Source: Mucidula mucida
Taxonomy: Eukaryota; Basidiomycota; Agaricomycetes; Agaricales; Physalacriaceae
Direction: 5' to 3'
Assembly: GCA_015501055.1 (NCBI GenBank)
Contig: JADNYV010000455.1
Span: 1 to 27,380, forward strand
DNA length: 27,380 nt
The position numbers were made by a program, and so were the translations under genes. Shown here in pieces: positions 19,022 to 26,989 of the stretch. The stretch's first letter is position 1, and every line of letters starts with the position of its first letter. Under the pieces are notes generated by a model that was given only the letters and a program-made list of their open reading frames with translations, was not told the origin of the DNA and did not search any database.

Positions 19022-19289
19022 TAAGGTATACACAATTTGTCTCTCATCTCTTCCTACGACCACCACATACTCTCGTCCTCTTGGGCACATCAGCTGCGAT
19101 TGACCGAAGCACAGTCTATAGTCACGCCCCGTTTGCGTAGGCTTCAGCCTGAACCAACTGTTGATTTCTCCTCCTGTCTGGTCACAAGGGCGGTGCTAGG
19201 TTTCTTGCTTCGATGTGAAGCGTTGTCTCTTGGATTGTCTGGACTCTGGAGTGCTGTTTGACTTGTCACAGCCTCGGTAAATTTGAGAC
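19022..19289. other. Spacer with a tiny ABC transporter 3'-end fragment
   Basis: No gene. At 19132-19157 the sequence GTAGGCTTCAGCCTGAACC repeats the last codons of the ABC transporter (minus strand, VQAEAYA), as at 6150-6265. A little further, TTGCTTCGATG resembles the 5' flank of copies 1 and 7. Confidence 0.4.
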
Positions 19290-19550
19290 CTGTCGTACAT
19301 TGGAGCGCAATGCTCGAGGCGGCGTTCTTCTTAAAGCCGCCACTGTTTCTCCGCGGACCATACGCTTTTAGGGACCGTTAGTCTTGTGGCGGGCCGACCT
19401 CGCAGGGCTGAGGAGAGCGCACCAGCATTCCGCATCTCATATCGCTACATCTTCAAAGCGCACATTGGACGCAGATAAAAAAGACAAGCCTCCAAAGAAA
19501 TGTTCAAAATGCATGTCATCATTGTGTATCGTGGTATGGCTGTGCTTTTC

Positions 19551-19635
19551 GTCTCGGAGAGAGTGGGCTCCGAGACATGAACTTGACCGATCGTTGATCG
19601 TTCTGAGAATATAGCTCCTTTTCGTGGCCTATAAG
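19551..19635 (+). promoter_or_regulatory. Triple-dyad promoter block, copy 4
   Basis: All three dyads are perfect: GTCTCGGAG-N8-CTCCGAGAC (19551-19576), CGATC-GTT-GATCG (19588-19600) and TTCTGAGAA (19601-19609). The TATA box is changed to TATAAG (19630-19635), still a plausible TATA element. Start codon at 19696. Confidence 0.6.
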
Positions 19636-19695
19636 TTCTGCTTTCCTCACTTTGGCTTCTCTACCCAGTACTATCATCAACGCATTATTATCATT

Positions 19696-20289
19696 ATGCT
19701 CACAACCACCAACACCACTACCACCGAACTTGAGCGTCGTCGTACCCTCCAGGGACGTCATGGACGCCAGGCTGAGGCAACACATATCATCCACTCCCTG
19801 GAGAAACTCCCACTCTCCGAGGAGATCGCGCAGCGACACCAGGAATATGTTTGCCATCATCGTCAGCTTACGCTCGACATTCTTGAGGGCAGACGCCCAC
19901 AGGCTACGCCGTTCATCGTCCACGAGCAGCAGACGTTAAAGTTCCACACTTACGAGGAACTTTGGCAAGCACTTCACAATCTCGAGCGCGGATACCCTGA
20001 GGAGGTGCCGCGGGATGAGCAGACCGACTCACACAAGTGGTCACAAGCACTCGCCAACCTCGAAGGCAGGCATCAAACATTGCAGCTAGTTCAGCGAGCG
20101 GTTCACACTCTCAAGCGGAAGCCAGCTGTTATGTTCTCCGCTGAACATACCGTACACACTCTCAAACGAAAGCCAGCTGTCATGTTTTCCGCTGAACATA
20201 CGGTTCACATTCTCAAACGAAAGTCAGCCATGATGTTCACTACCGAACATGGCATCGTTCGGGAGAAGGAGGTGACGCGCAACGAGTAG
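19696..20289 (+). CDS. Repeat-encoded orphan protein, subfamily B (197 aa)
   Basis: Intact ORF, starts MLTTTNTTTTELERRRTLQG. It lacks eight residues (the QKWIGRRA-like piece after GRQAE) through an in-frame 24-bp deletion, which keeps the frame and fits selection on the protein. The B-type middle (TPFIVHEQQTLKFHTYEEL) and one ILEGR unit (LANLEGR here) are followed by three 17-residue Lys-Arg repeats. Otherwise like copy 3. Function unknown. Confidence 0.6.
   Translation: MLTTTNTTTTELERRRTLQGRHGRQAEATHIIHSLEKLPLSEEIAQRHQEYVCHHRQLTLDILEGRRPQATPFIVHEQQTLKFHTYEELWQALHNLERGYPEEVPRDEQTDSHKWSQALANLEGRHQTLQLVQRAVHTLKRKPAVMFSAEHTVHTLKRKPAVMFSAEHTVHILKRKSAMMFTTEHGIVREKEVTRNE
20101..20253 (+). repeat. 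51-bp coding minisatellite, three units
   Basis: Units 20101-20151, 20152-20202 and 20203-20253. Several differences between units are synonymous (for example AAG CGG against AAA CGA for Lys-Arg). One unit more than in copies 3 and 6. Confidence 0.75.
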
Positions 20290-20653
20290 GCTGATCCACG
20301 CGATTGGTCAGAGGGCAGCGAATACTTTCTCGTTCGTGAGAAGGAAGTGATGCGGGACGAGCAGAATGACTCGCGCAATTGGTCAGAAGCCATCGCGCTC
20401 GAAGGCAGGCGTCAGCCACCTCCCATGAAGATTTTGGATGGCAGCTTTGAGTCGGGGCTGGGTGAGGAGGCGAAGGGAAGTTTCACGATGTGAGACTTGG
20501 TGCCGGGGCTGCGGTCTTCCTTCAAACGCAGTATTGAGTCTTTGGGCGAATAACACTGTCGCACAGTGGTATGGGCCCGGAAGCACACTCCCTCGATTGG
20601 ATGAATATCATCCGACGCGAATCCGGGTTCACCGATGCCCGTCATACAACACG

Positions 20654-20700
20654 CTCTGGAGCATTGTGCGCCTACATGGTAGGCGTATAATGCTCCTGAG
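20654..20700 (+). other. Conserved 3' stem-loop, copy 4
   Basis: The best-paired of the six stems: about 20 pairs from CTCTGGAGCATTGTGCGCCT to its partner ending ATGCTCCTGAG, with one mismatch, a few G-U pairs and a loop of about 7 nt. Confidence 0.6.
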
Positions 20701-20973
20701 TTACATTCACAAGAAAGCAACTGATACTTACGGACTTGTAATCTTCTATCCATGTACATTAGTTATTCAATTTGAACACACATTCTGATCTTTCATAATC
20801 ATTGCTCAATTTTTGAGAATCGCAGCGCTCCATGGCCCGTCCGCCTCTCCTTTATAATGACATCGCGAGTCATAGTGACCGCGGTTAATTGTTAACGCGA
20901 CACTGATTCTACTCGTCGTGCAGTAACCTATCTATATTTCGGAGTTACTCACAGATAGTCAATACTAGGTAAA

Positions 20974-21972
20974 TCAAGAAGCTTTATCCTCCATCGTTGT
21001 CTCCTCCCTCTCCCGCTGCCTTCTCAGTCTCCTTCTCTCTTTTGCTCGCATAGGTTTAAATTTCTCCCCTCCTTCGATCTCATCTTTCCTACCTGACCGA
21101 CTCCACATTGCCTGAAACCTGGCCTCCTCCCTCTCTGACGAATACCTTCGACCCGCTGTCTCCCAAGTACTCGGCACCAATCCCTTCATCTGGAGCACCT
21201 TCACCCGCCACGCCCTCATGTCGTCCAACGACGGCAGCGCCTTCTCTCCTAACCAGTCCGAGATCCAATCGACAAGCATGCGCCACGGACTGTCCCCTTC
21301 CCGCGGATGCTCCGCACATACACCATGCCAGACGGTCAGAACCAAAGGCACCATACCATCCGCAGGTGCAATTCCTAGCTCCTTCATCGCATACAGAATC
21401 TTGGGCAGCTCTTCAGCTCGCCCGGCCAACATCGCGACGACTGCATAATCGAAACAGTTCGCGCCTGACGGTACTACATTCGTCAACGTCGCATCGAGCC
21501 GTAGATCTGGACCATGCGGTCGGTGCGCGCGCATTGCCTGCCAGAATAGCTCCCGCGCCCGCCCAGCGGGGTCCTTCCACACGGAAAACGGTTTATATGG
21601 CTCTGGCGTAGGATTTCTGTTGTCACCGAGGACGCTTTTGAAAAGGGCAACGGCTTCGTCGCGCGTCTTACACATCTGAGGGCGACGGTGAAAGAAGGCA
21701 AGCTGGGAAAGAGCGCCAGTCGGAGTGTCGTCGAGCCGAAAAGTCATCCGTACGCATTTGAGCAGGACAGAGAATGTTGAAGAGATGGGATAGAGCCCGT
21801 ACAAGCGCGTCATGTAATCCCATAGGAGGAAGACGGCGTCTGGACGCCGCATGTAGCGCAATGACCACAACAAGTCGTTCATGCAAATGATGTTCATTAC
21901 TACCGGGTTCGCCAGGCGGTATTGCGCTGGGAGGGAGACATTAACACGTCCAGAGTAAACCTCAAGTATGCC
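20974..21972 (-). pseudogene. PPR-like gene, 5' part missing
   Basis: One long open frame (307 aa from the first ATG at 21897) that stays open to about 21972, where it runs into the promoter of repeat copy 5. Codons upstream of the ATG read sensibly (SLPAQYRLANPVV), so the true start lay further out and is lost. The segment FDYAVVAMLAGRAEELPKIL, followed by YAMKELGIAPADG, has the helix-turn-helix spacing of pentatricopeptide repeats. The C-terminus is very basic (RAKERRRLRRQRERE). Probably an RNA-binding mitochondrial protein in origin. It may still be transcribed from the repeat's divergent side. Family call is moderate. Confidence 0.5.
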
Positions 21973-21982
21973 AGTGCTTTTC

Positions 21983-22069
21983 GTCTCGGAGAGAGTGGGC
22001 TCCGAGACATGAACTTGACCGATCGTTGATCGTTCTGAGAATATAGCTCCTTTTCGTGGCGTATATATT
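21983..22069 (+). promoter_or_regulatory. Triple-dyad promoter block, copy 5
   Basis: Perfect dyads at 21983-22008, 22020-22032 and 22033-22041, TATATATT at 22062-22069, start codon at 22122. Because the copy begins at 21973, this block is nearly all that is left of its 5' side. Confidence 0.6.
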
Positions 22070-22121
22070 CTGCTTTCCTTTCTTCTGCTTCTCTACCAAA
22101 TACTATCATCAGCACATCACT

Positions 22122-22610
22122 ATGTTCACATCTACCAACACCACTACCTGCGATCTTAAGCGCCGTCGTACCCTCCAGGGACGTCACGGACGTCAGGCTG
22201 AGCAGAAGTGGATCGGGCGGAGGGCAACACATATCATTCACTCTCTGGAGAAGCTCCCGCTCTCCAAGGAGATCGCTCAGCGCCACAAAGAATACGTTTC
22301 TCACCACCGTCAGCTTACGCTCGACATTCTTGAGGGCCGACAGCCGCAGTTTGTTGTTGTCGATGAGCAGGACTGTGAAGAAATTTGGGAACAAATCATG
22401 CGAGGGCATCACGCCTTCCCCGCCATCACTGAGGTGACGCGGGACGAGAAGACTGACTCGCGCCATTGGTCAGAGTCCCTTGCGATTCTTGAGGGCAGCG
22501 ACACAGAACATTTCATCAGTCGTGAGAACGGTGTCACGCGGGACGATTTGCGCAACTGGTCACAAGCCCTTGCAATCCTCGAGGGCAGGTATCAGCCACC
22601 CATCGCTTGA
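22122..22610 (+). CDS. Repeat-encoded orphan protein, subfamily A (162 aa)
   Basis: Intact ORF and the clearest A-type protein: MFTSTNTTT start, LKRRRTLQGRHGRQAE block, HIIHSLEKLPLSKEIAQRH, DILEGRQPQFVVVDEQDCEE, then two VTRD(E/D)-WS-LAILEG repeats (VTRDEKTDSRHWSESLAILE and VTRDDLRNWSQALAILEGR). In the N-terminal block all base differences from copy 1 are synonymous. No introns, signal peptide or membrane segment. Function unknown. Confidence 0.65.
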   Translation: MFTSTNTTTCDLKRRRTLQGRHGRQAEQKWIGRRATHIIHSLEKLPLSKEIAQRHKEYVSHHRQLTLDILEGRQPQFVVVDEQDCEEIWEQIMRGHHAFPAITEVTRDEKTDSRHWSESLAILEGSDTEHFISRENGVTRDDLRNWSQALAILEGRYQPPIA

Positions 22611-22813
22611 GGAGTTCAGACTTGGGTGGCTGGCCGGTGCGCGGTTAGGTGGAGAGGCGAACGAAAGCGCGACTTGTTGTTGGCGGGGTTCAAGGCGCTT
22701 TCACGCACGGTGTTGGGTCTTTCGGCGGATAAGCGCCGCGAAACACACTACCGCGACTGCATGCGAATCATCCGACTCGAGTTGGGGATCATTGATGGCC
22801 GCCATTAGGCACG

Positions 22814-22863
22814 CTCAGGAGCATCGTGCGCATACCAGTGTGCAAGCGCATAATGCTCCTGAG
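22814..22863 (+). other. Conserved 3' stem-loop, copy 5
   Basis: CTCAGGAGCATCGTGCGC pairs with GCGCATAATGCTCCTGAG over 18 positions with one mismatch and one G-U pair, 14-nt loop. The A-T pair at position 4 is G-C in copy 1. Confidence 0.65.
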
Positions 22864-23075
22864 CTACATTCGCAAGGGTATCTACAAACACAGTGCAGCC
22901 TTATATCCATGTCCATTAGTTATCCAATTTGAACACTGTATGATCTTTTATTATGATTGGGCTCTGCAATTCAGAATTGTACCTCTCTGTCCGCCTCATC
23001 TTGTGGCTCGATAAACTTGGCCTGATGTGATTTTCATCTGTCCCGATCCATAGCGACCACGTGTAGGAACAGGAT

Positions 23076-23590
23076 ATTTAGCTTGTCTCCCAACGCTGGT
23101 CTGCTGGTTAGCTTGTATATCACCGCTACAATATTCCTAGAGTACTAACAGCTCCGCATCAAAGTACTTTTCCACGCTCGTTGCCCAGAGATCGTTCGGA
23201 GGCCTAATTTTGATATCTCGAAGAGCACCTGGAGTATCTGCACTGGCTCGTCAATGATATAGCATAAGGAAAGCATGGTAGCCCTGCGGGTCCGTATGGG
23301 TCCGTGTCTTTCTTGGCTGATCATGCTACTTTGCTGTGGAATCACAGTCATCGTCTGTACCGGCCCTTATAGTGTAAGTACTATCTCGGACGTACTTTTA
23401 CTTGGCCTCTACTGTTGCGTATTACCCGGAGGGGCGCGACTTGCCTTTTCGAGGAATCGATGACTTCTTGCTTCCGACATTCATGATCCGAGCGCCGTTG
23501 AGAACAGGACTCTCCTTCTGGAGCTGCTGCGAATCTTGGATGCCTAGGAATGATTCCCTCAAGTCCGTACTCGCTGGTCTGACTGGAAAT
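23076..23590 (-). other. Unidentified coding relic behind copy 5
   Basis: Minus-strand relative of 1-455 and 7491-7993, with QSSMISQERHGPIRTRRA and (in another frame) TSVEKYFDAELLV. More diverged than the other two, with indels, but the same blocks in the same order. The plus-strand end (GAATGATTCCCTCAAG...GCTGGTCTG) is the last part shared with copy 2. Confidence 0.4.
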
Positions 23591-23740
23591 TTGGTGCGTT
23601 ATACATACTACCCAGCGCTTCTAACACCTCAGATTCATTTGCATGCCTCTAGAAATACGCACAAACTGGACGGCCGCCCATGGACGCCGTGCAATCTATC
23701 TTCATCTCTCCCATTTTGTTTTCATCCTACAAGATCGAAC

Positions 23741-24358
23741 ATGGTCCGCGGAACAGGTCAGATCTATCTATCTCTGTCTGTTTCCTTGCTGACGACGAGT
23801 AGGCAAATATAAGCATAAACGAGGCGGTGGGCGCGACTTTAGGTGTGAATGGTGTGCTGCGGTGCTAAAATGTGGCTCATCGTGTCCACAGCAAAGACAT
23901 GATTTTGGAGAGAACGAGGAGAACTCTGACGACGAAGGAGAAGGAGGAATCCGATGAAGTGCCGCCGAAAAGCAAAAGACCAAAGCTCTCGACCAGAAGG
24001 AAGAGGACCAGGATCTCATAAACCCGAATCACGTCCAGAAGAAAGTGAACATTTCCGACTTGGGTGCACCAAGAGAACTATCGAGGCGCGAGAGGTGTGT
24101 AACAATGGCTTGATTGCTTTCCTGGCCTTCACACTTCTGTGGTTATTGAGCTCTTCCCAGATGCACGTTGCCGGTAAAACCGACCAGGCCAAAGCCGATC
24201 TTGGGCGTCTAACAAAGATTAAAGCCGAGCGTGAGACTGTCCAGGCAATGAAGCGGAAGGTGTGTCATTTTCTGGTGGTCAAGCCAACTCTGACTTTGTC
24301 CGTAGCTAAAGCTGCAGAATTGGCGGCCAAGCAGAAGGCGGCGGCTGGTCTGAGATAA
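23741..24358 (+). pseudogene. Damaged PDAP1 copy 3
   Basis: Begins with the correct start, exon 1 and exon 2 (KYKHKRGGGRDF) and their introns. Exon 3 is fused to exon 4 by the deletion also present in copy 2. Most of the acidic tract is gone and the frame is shifted. Intron 4, exon 5 (the AKEKKEAQDRYWK part) and part of intron 5 are deleted, so exon 4 is followed by one hybrid intron before MHVAGKTDQAKADLGRL. Exon 6 shows further changes. Non-functional as PDAP1. Confidence 0.8.
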
Positions 24359-25190
24359 AGGTAAGCTCTTCTTTCCTTTAGCTCTCCCGCCTTGCTCATG
24401 TTTAACGACTAGTTGTTCTGACACTGTATGTGTTTCACTATACACCGATTCCGCGAAGTGTATTATATCTACCCAACTTTGGTTTGATTTTGATCTGTGC
24501 AAAACAGTCTTGGCGTTGATTTTCTTTGAGCCTTCCTCCAGCACAGGTACCAGTGTGAAATGTTCGACGAGACAATGGCGGCAGAGGAGTCGAAGAACAT
24601 GAAATTTTGCTCACGCCGCAATGAATATCTGGCTCTATGCATTCTCCAATGTAAGTATACGAGCTCCCCAGTGCCGATCTGACGGCTGCCTTGAGACTTG
24701 ATTTTCATCAACGTGCTGTTCTTAACATGTCGACCGGGACAATACTAGTCATTGACTCTGCAGGTACCTGGCCTCTAGATTTCTGGTTAGCTTTCTGGGT
24801 CCAAGAGCGGTAGGTACTTTGTTTCGATGTAAATTTACCAATACTGACTTGCCTCTCTAGGTACTGAACCCGGTTGCGGCACCTTTGGATTGACGGTGTG
24901 GCCTCGCCAGCGCATTATTAAAGACTTTTCCCGTAAGGGTAACTTTCAGGAGGTTGCGATTCCGGCCAATATTGAAAGGATTACCGCGTTTGCAAAACAT
25001 GACGGTGACGTCCCGCTTCGTGGTTCCCTTCTGGTGAAGAAACTTGTTCCATCTCTTGCATTAGCCTGATATTTCTGGCCCGATAGACCATCATGTCCTC
25101 TAGCAACAAAAGTACAGGTGTGGCGGTCTTGATGATGTCATTTTCAGTATTGATCATAGACGACTGCAGGTGGATGAGTCGGTCGCAGAA
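24359..25190. other. Duplicated PDAP1 3' flank, possible relic exons
   Basis: Similar to 3027-2460 (minus) through most of its length. Contains short pieces that look coding, such as a MFDETMAAEESKNM start (near 24559) ending at a GTAAGTAT donor, and WPLDFWLAFWVQER (near 24771) ending at GTAGGT. They cannot be joined into one open frame. A 97-codon open frame on the minus strand (24981-25274) overlaps them. No family recognised. Confidence 0.35.
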
Positions 25191-25519
25191 GTGTAACTCC
25201 AGACCGGCGGTAGATGGGAGCGCGATCGTGATGCTTGAGGCTGTGTTCTTCTGAAGGATGCCGATTCGCACCATTTTCGTCCGCTGACTATATGCTTTGC
25301 AGGACCGTCAGTCTTGTCGTTGGGAGCTGGCGCGAGCGATAAACGCTACAAGTCTTGCGGATTTCAGGTTCGAAGCGCAAGCAGGACACCGATAAAGGAG
25401 AGCAGTCTCTCGAGAAGATACGTCTCAAAAGGCATGTCATCATTTCTTTGCGCTGCGATGGTTCACTTGACGGGTCGGACAGCGCAGGTGGAGGTGTCTC
25501 GTTTATTGCTGTGCTGCTC

Positions 25520-25606
25520 GTCTCGGAGAGACTCAACTCCGAGACACGAACTTGACCGATCGTTGATCGTTCTGAGAATATAGCTCCTTTTCGTGGCGTA
25601 TAAATT
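25520..25606 (+). promoter_or_regulatory. Triple-dyad promoter block, copy 6
   Basis: The outer dyad keeps both 9-base arms (25520-25545) although its 8-base spacer differs at most positions from the other B copies. The inner dyads (25557-25569 and 25570-25578) are perfect. TATA box TATAAATT at 25599-25606. Start codon at 25665. Confidence 0.6.
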
Positions 25607-25664
25607 CTGCTTCCTCCACTTTCCCTTCTCTACCAAATACTATCATCAGCACATTATCATCATC

Positions 25665-26234
25665 ATGCACACATCTACCAACACCACTTCCATCGAGCTC
25701 AAGCGCCGCCGTACCCTTCAAGGACGTCATGGACGCCAGGCTGAGCAGAAATGGATAGGGCGGAGGGCATCAGATATCATCCACTCACTGGAGAAACTCC
25801 CGCTTTCCGAGGATATCGCCCAGCGCCAAGAAGAATATGTTTGCCATCATCGTCAGCTTACGCTCGACATTCTCGAGGGCAGACGCCCTCAGGCTACGCC
25901 GCTTATTGTCCACAAGCAGCAGACGTTAAAGTTCCACACTTACGAGGAACTTTGGCGAGCGCTTGACAATCTCGAGCGCGGATACCCTGAGATGGGGGCG
26001 ACGCGTGATGAGCAGACCGACTCACGCGAGTGGTCAGAAGCACTTGCGATCCTTGAAGGCAGGCATCGAACATTGAAGCCAATGCAGGGAGTGGTCCACA
26101 CTCTCAAACGGAAGCCAGCCATTGTATTTTCCACTGTACATACCGTTCACACTCTCAAACGGAAACCGGCCATTATGTTCATCACCGAACAGGTTATGGC
26201 TCGGGAGAAGGAGGTGACGCAACGAGTAGGCTGA
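25665..26234 (+). CDS. Repeat-encoded orphan protein, subfamily B (189 aa)
   Basis: Intact ORF: MHTSTNTTS start, LKRRRTLQGRHGRQAE block, ASDIIHSLEKLPL, LTLDILEGRRPQATPLIVHK, LKFHTYEELWRALDNLERGY, one EWSEALAILEGR unit and two Lys-Arg 17-residue repeats. A small deletion just before the stop changes the last residues from the TRNE end of copies 3 and 4 to TQRVG. No introns or targeting signals. Function unknown. Confidence 0.6.
   Translation: MHTSTNTTSIELKRRRTLQGRHGRQAEQKWIGRRASDIIHSLEKLPLSEDIAQRQEEYVCHHRQLTLDILEGRRPQATPLIVHKQQTLKFHTYEELWRALDNLERGYPEMGATRDEQTDSREWSEALAILEGRHRTLKPMQGVVHTLKRKPAIVFSTVHTVHTLKRKPAIMFITEQVMAREKEVTQRVG
26094..26195 (+). repeat. 51-bp coding minisatellite, two units
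   Basis: Units 26094-26144 and 26145-26195, same 17-codon motif as in copies 3 and 4, with the Lys-Arg pair kept in both. Confidence 0.7.
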
Positions 26235-26472
26235 TTCGCGCAATTGGTCAGAGGCCCTTGCCACCCTCGAGGCTTGGGTGGGTTAGAGGCGAAGGGATGC
26301 ACGACTTTGTTGTGGGTTGGGGTCGGCCTGGGGTCTTCCTTCAAGCGCGCTATTGGGTCTTTCGGCGGATGATACTTTCGCGCGGTGTTATCGCCCCGGA
26401 AACACACTACCGTGACTAGATGGATATCGTCCCACGCGAGTTGGCGATCATCGGTCTCCGTCATACAGCCCG

Positions 26473-26519
26473 CTCGGGAGCATCGTGCGCATACCCTGTA
26501 GGCTCACAATGCTTTCGAG
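26473..26519 (+). other. Conserved 3' stem-loop, copy 6
   Basis: Arms CTCGGGAGCAT... and ...ATGCTTTCGAG, where successive changes (TTTC opposite GGGA) keep pairing through G-U. The loop-proximal part is less well paired. Confidence 0.5.
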
Positions 26520-26819
26520 CTACATCCACAGGGGCGCATCTAGTCCCTACGGAGTTGATTTCTATCCATGTACATTAGTTACTCAATTTGAACAGGCAGT
26601 ATGATCTTTGAATGTGATTGCTCAATCTCAGCGAGACAGAATCGTACAGCTCTATGCCCGCCTCTTCTTTTTGACTCATAATGTCGTTTTCACTCGTCGC
26701 TATTCGGAGTGAACGCGGCTGATTGTTGACGCCACACTGATTCGACTCGACGTAGAGTACTTAACCTCGGAATTAGTACCAATCATAGATAGATTCCAAT
26801 CGACGACTTTCGCACATCT

Positions 26820-26905
26820 GGAAGAAGCCTTCAAGTTATCCTTCATCGCTGTCTTCTCCCTCTCCCGCCTCCTTCTCGATCTCCTTCTCTCTTTTGCTCG
26901 CATGG
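26820..26905 (-). pseudogene. 3'-end fragment of the PPR-like gene
   Basis: The minus strand reads MRAKERRRSRRRREREKTAM, matching the C-terminus of the gene at 20974-21972 (MRAKERRRLRRQREREETTM). Similarity stops beyond 26905, so only about 85 bp of the gene came along behind repeat copy 6. Confidence 0.6.
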
Positions 26906-26989
26906 GTCTAACGCTACCGCCATCCTCTGCGCGACACGCTCAAAACGTGATCGCCTCCCGTTGATTGTCACCCGGTACGCTTCTCCTTC

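Larger units (their letters stand above)
19290..20930 (+). repeat. Repeat element copy 4 (subfamily B)
   Basis: Full-length copy starting at a GGAGCGCAATGCTCGAGGC block shared with copy 3 and ending near TTAACGCGACACTGATTC. It contains promoter, ORF with three 51-bp units, and 3' stem-loops. It lies between the WRAP53-like gene and the PPR-like gene. Confidence 0.7.
21973..23075 (+). repeat. Repeat element copy 5 (subfamily A)
   Basis: Starts abruptly only 10 bp before the promoter block, inside the PPR-like gene, so it lacks the 5' part seen in copies 1, 3, 4 and 6. The ORF and stem-loops are intact. Its A-type tail runs on into the relic (23076-23590) and damaged PDAP1 copy 3. Confidence 0.7.
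25191..26760 (+). repeat. Repeat element copy 6 (subfamily B)
   Basis: Full-length copy with the GGGAGCGCGATCGTGATGC variant of the 5' end, promoter block, intact ORF, 3' stem-loops and the B-type 3' end (TTGACGCCACACTGATTCG). Followed by a fragment of the PPR-like gene, as copy 4 is followed by the larger PPR-like gene. Confidence 0.7.

Noticed and set aside
22056..22610. Repeat ORF as a transposase or reverse transcriptase
   Set aside because: No DDE triad context, YxDD, helicase or zinc-finger pattern visible, and the protein is under 200 residues.
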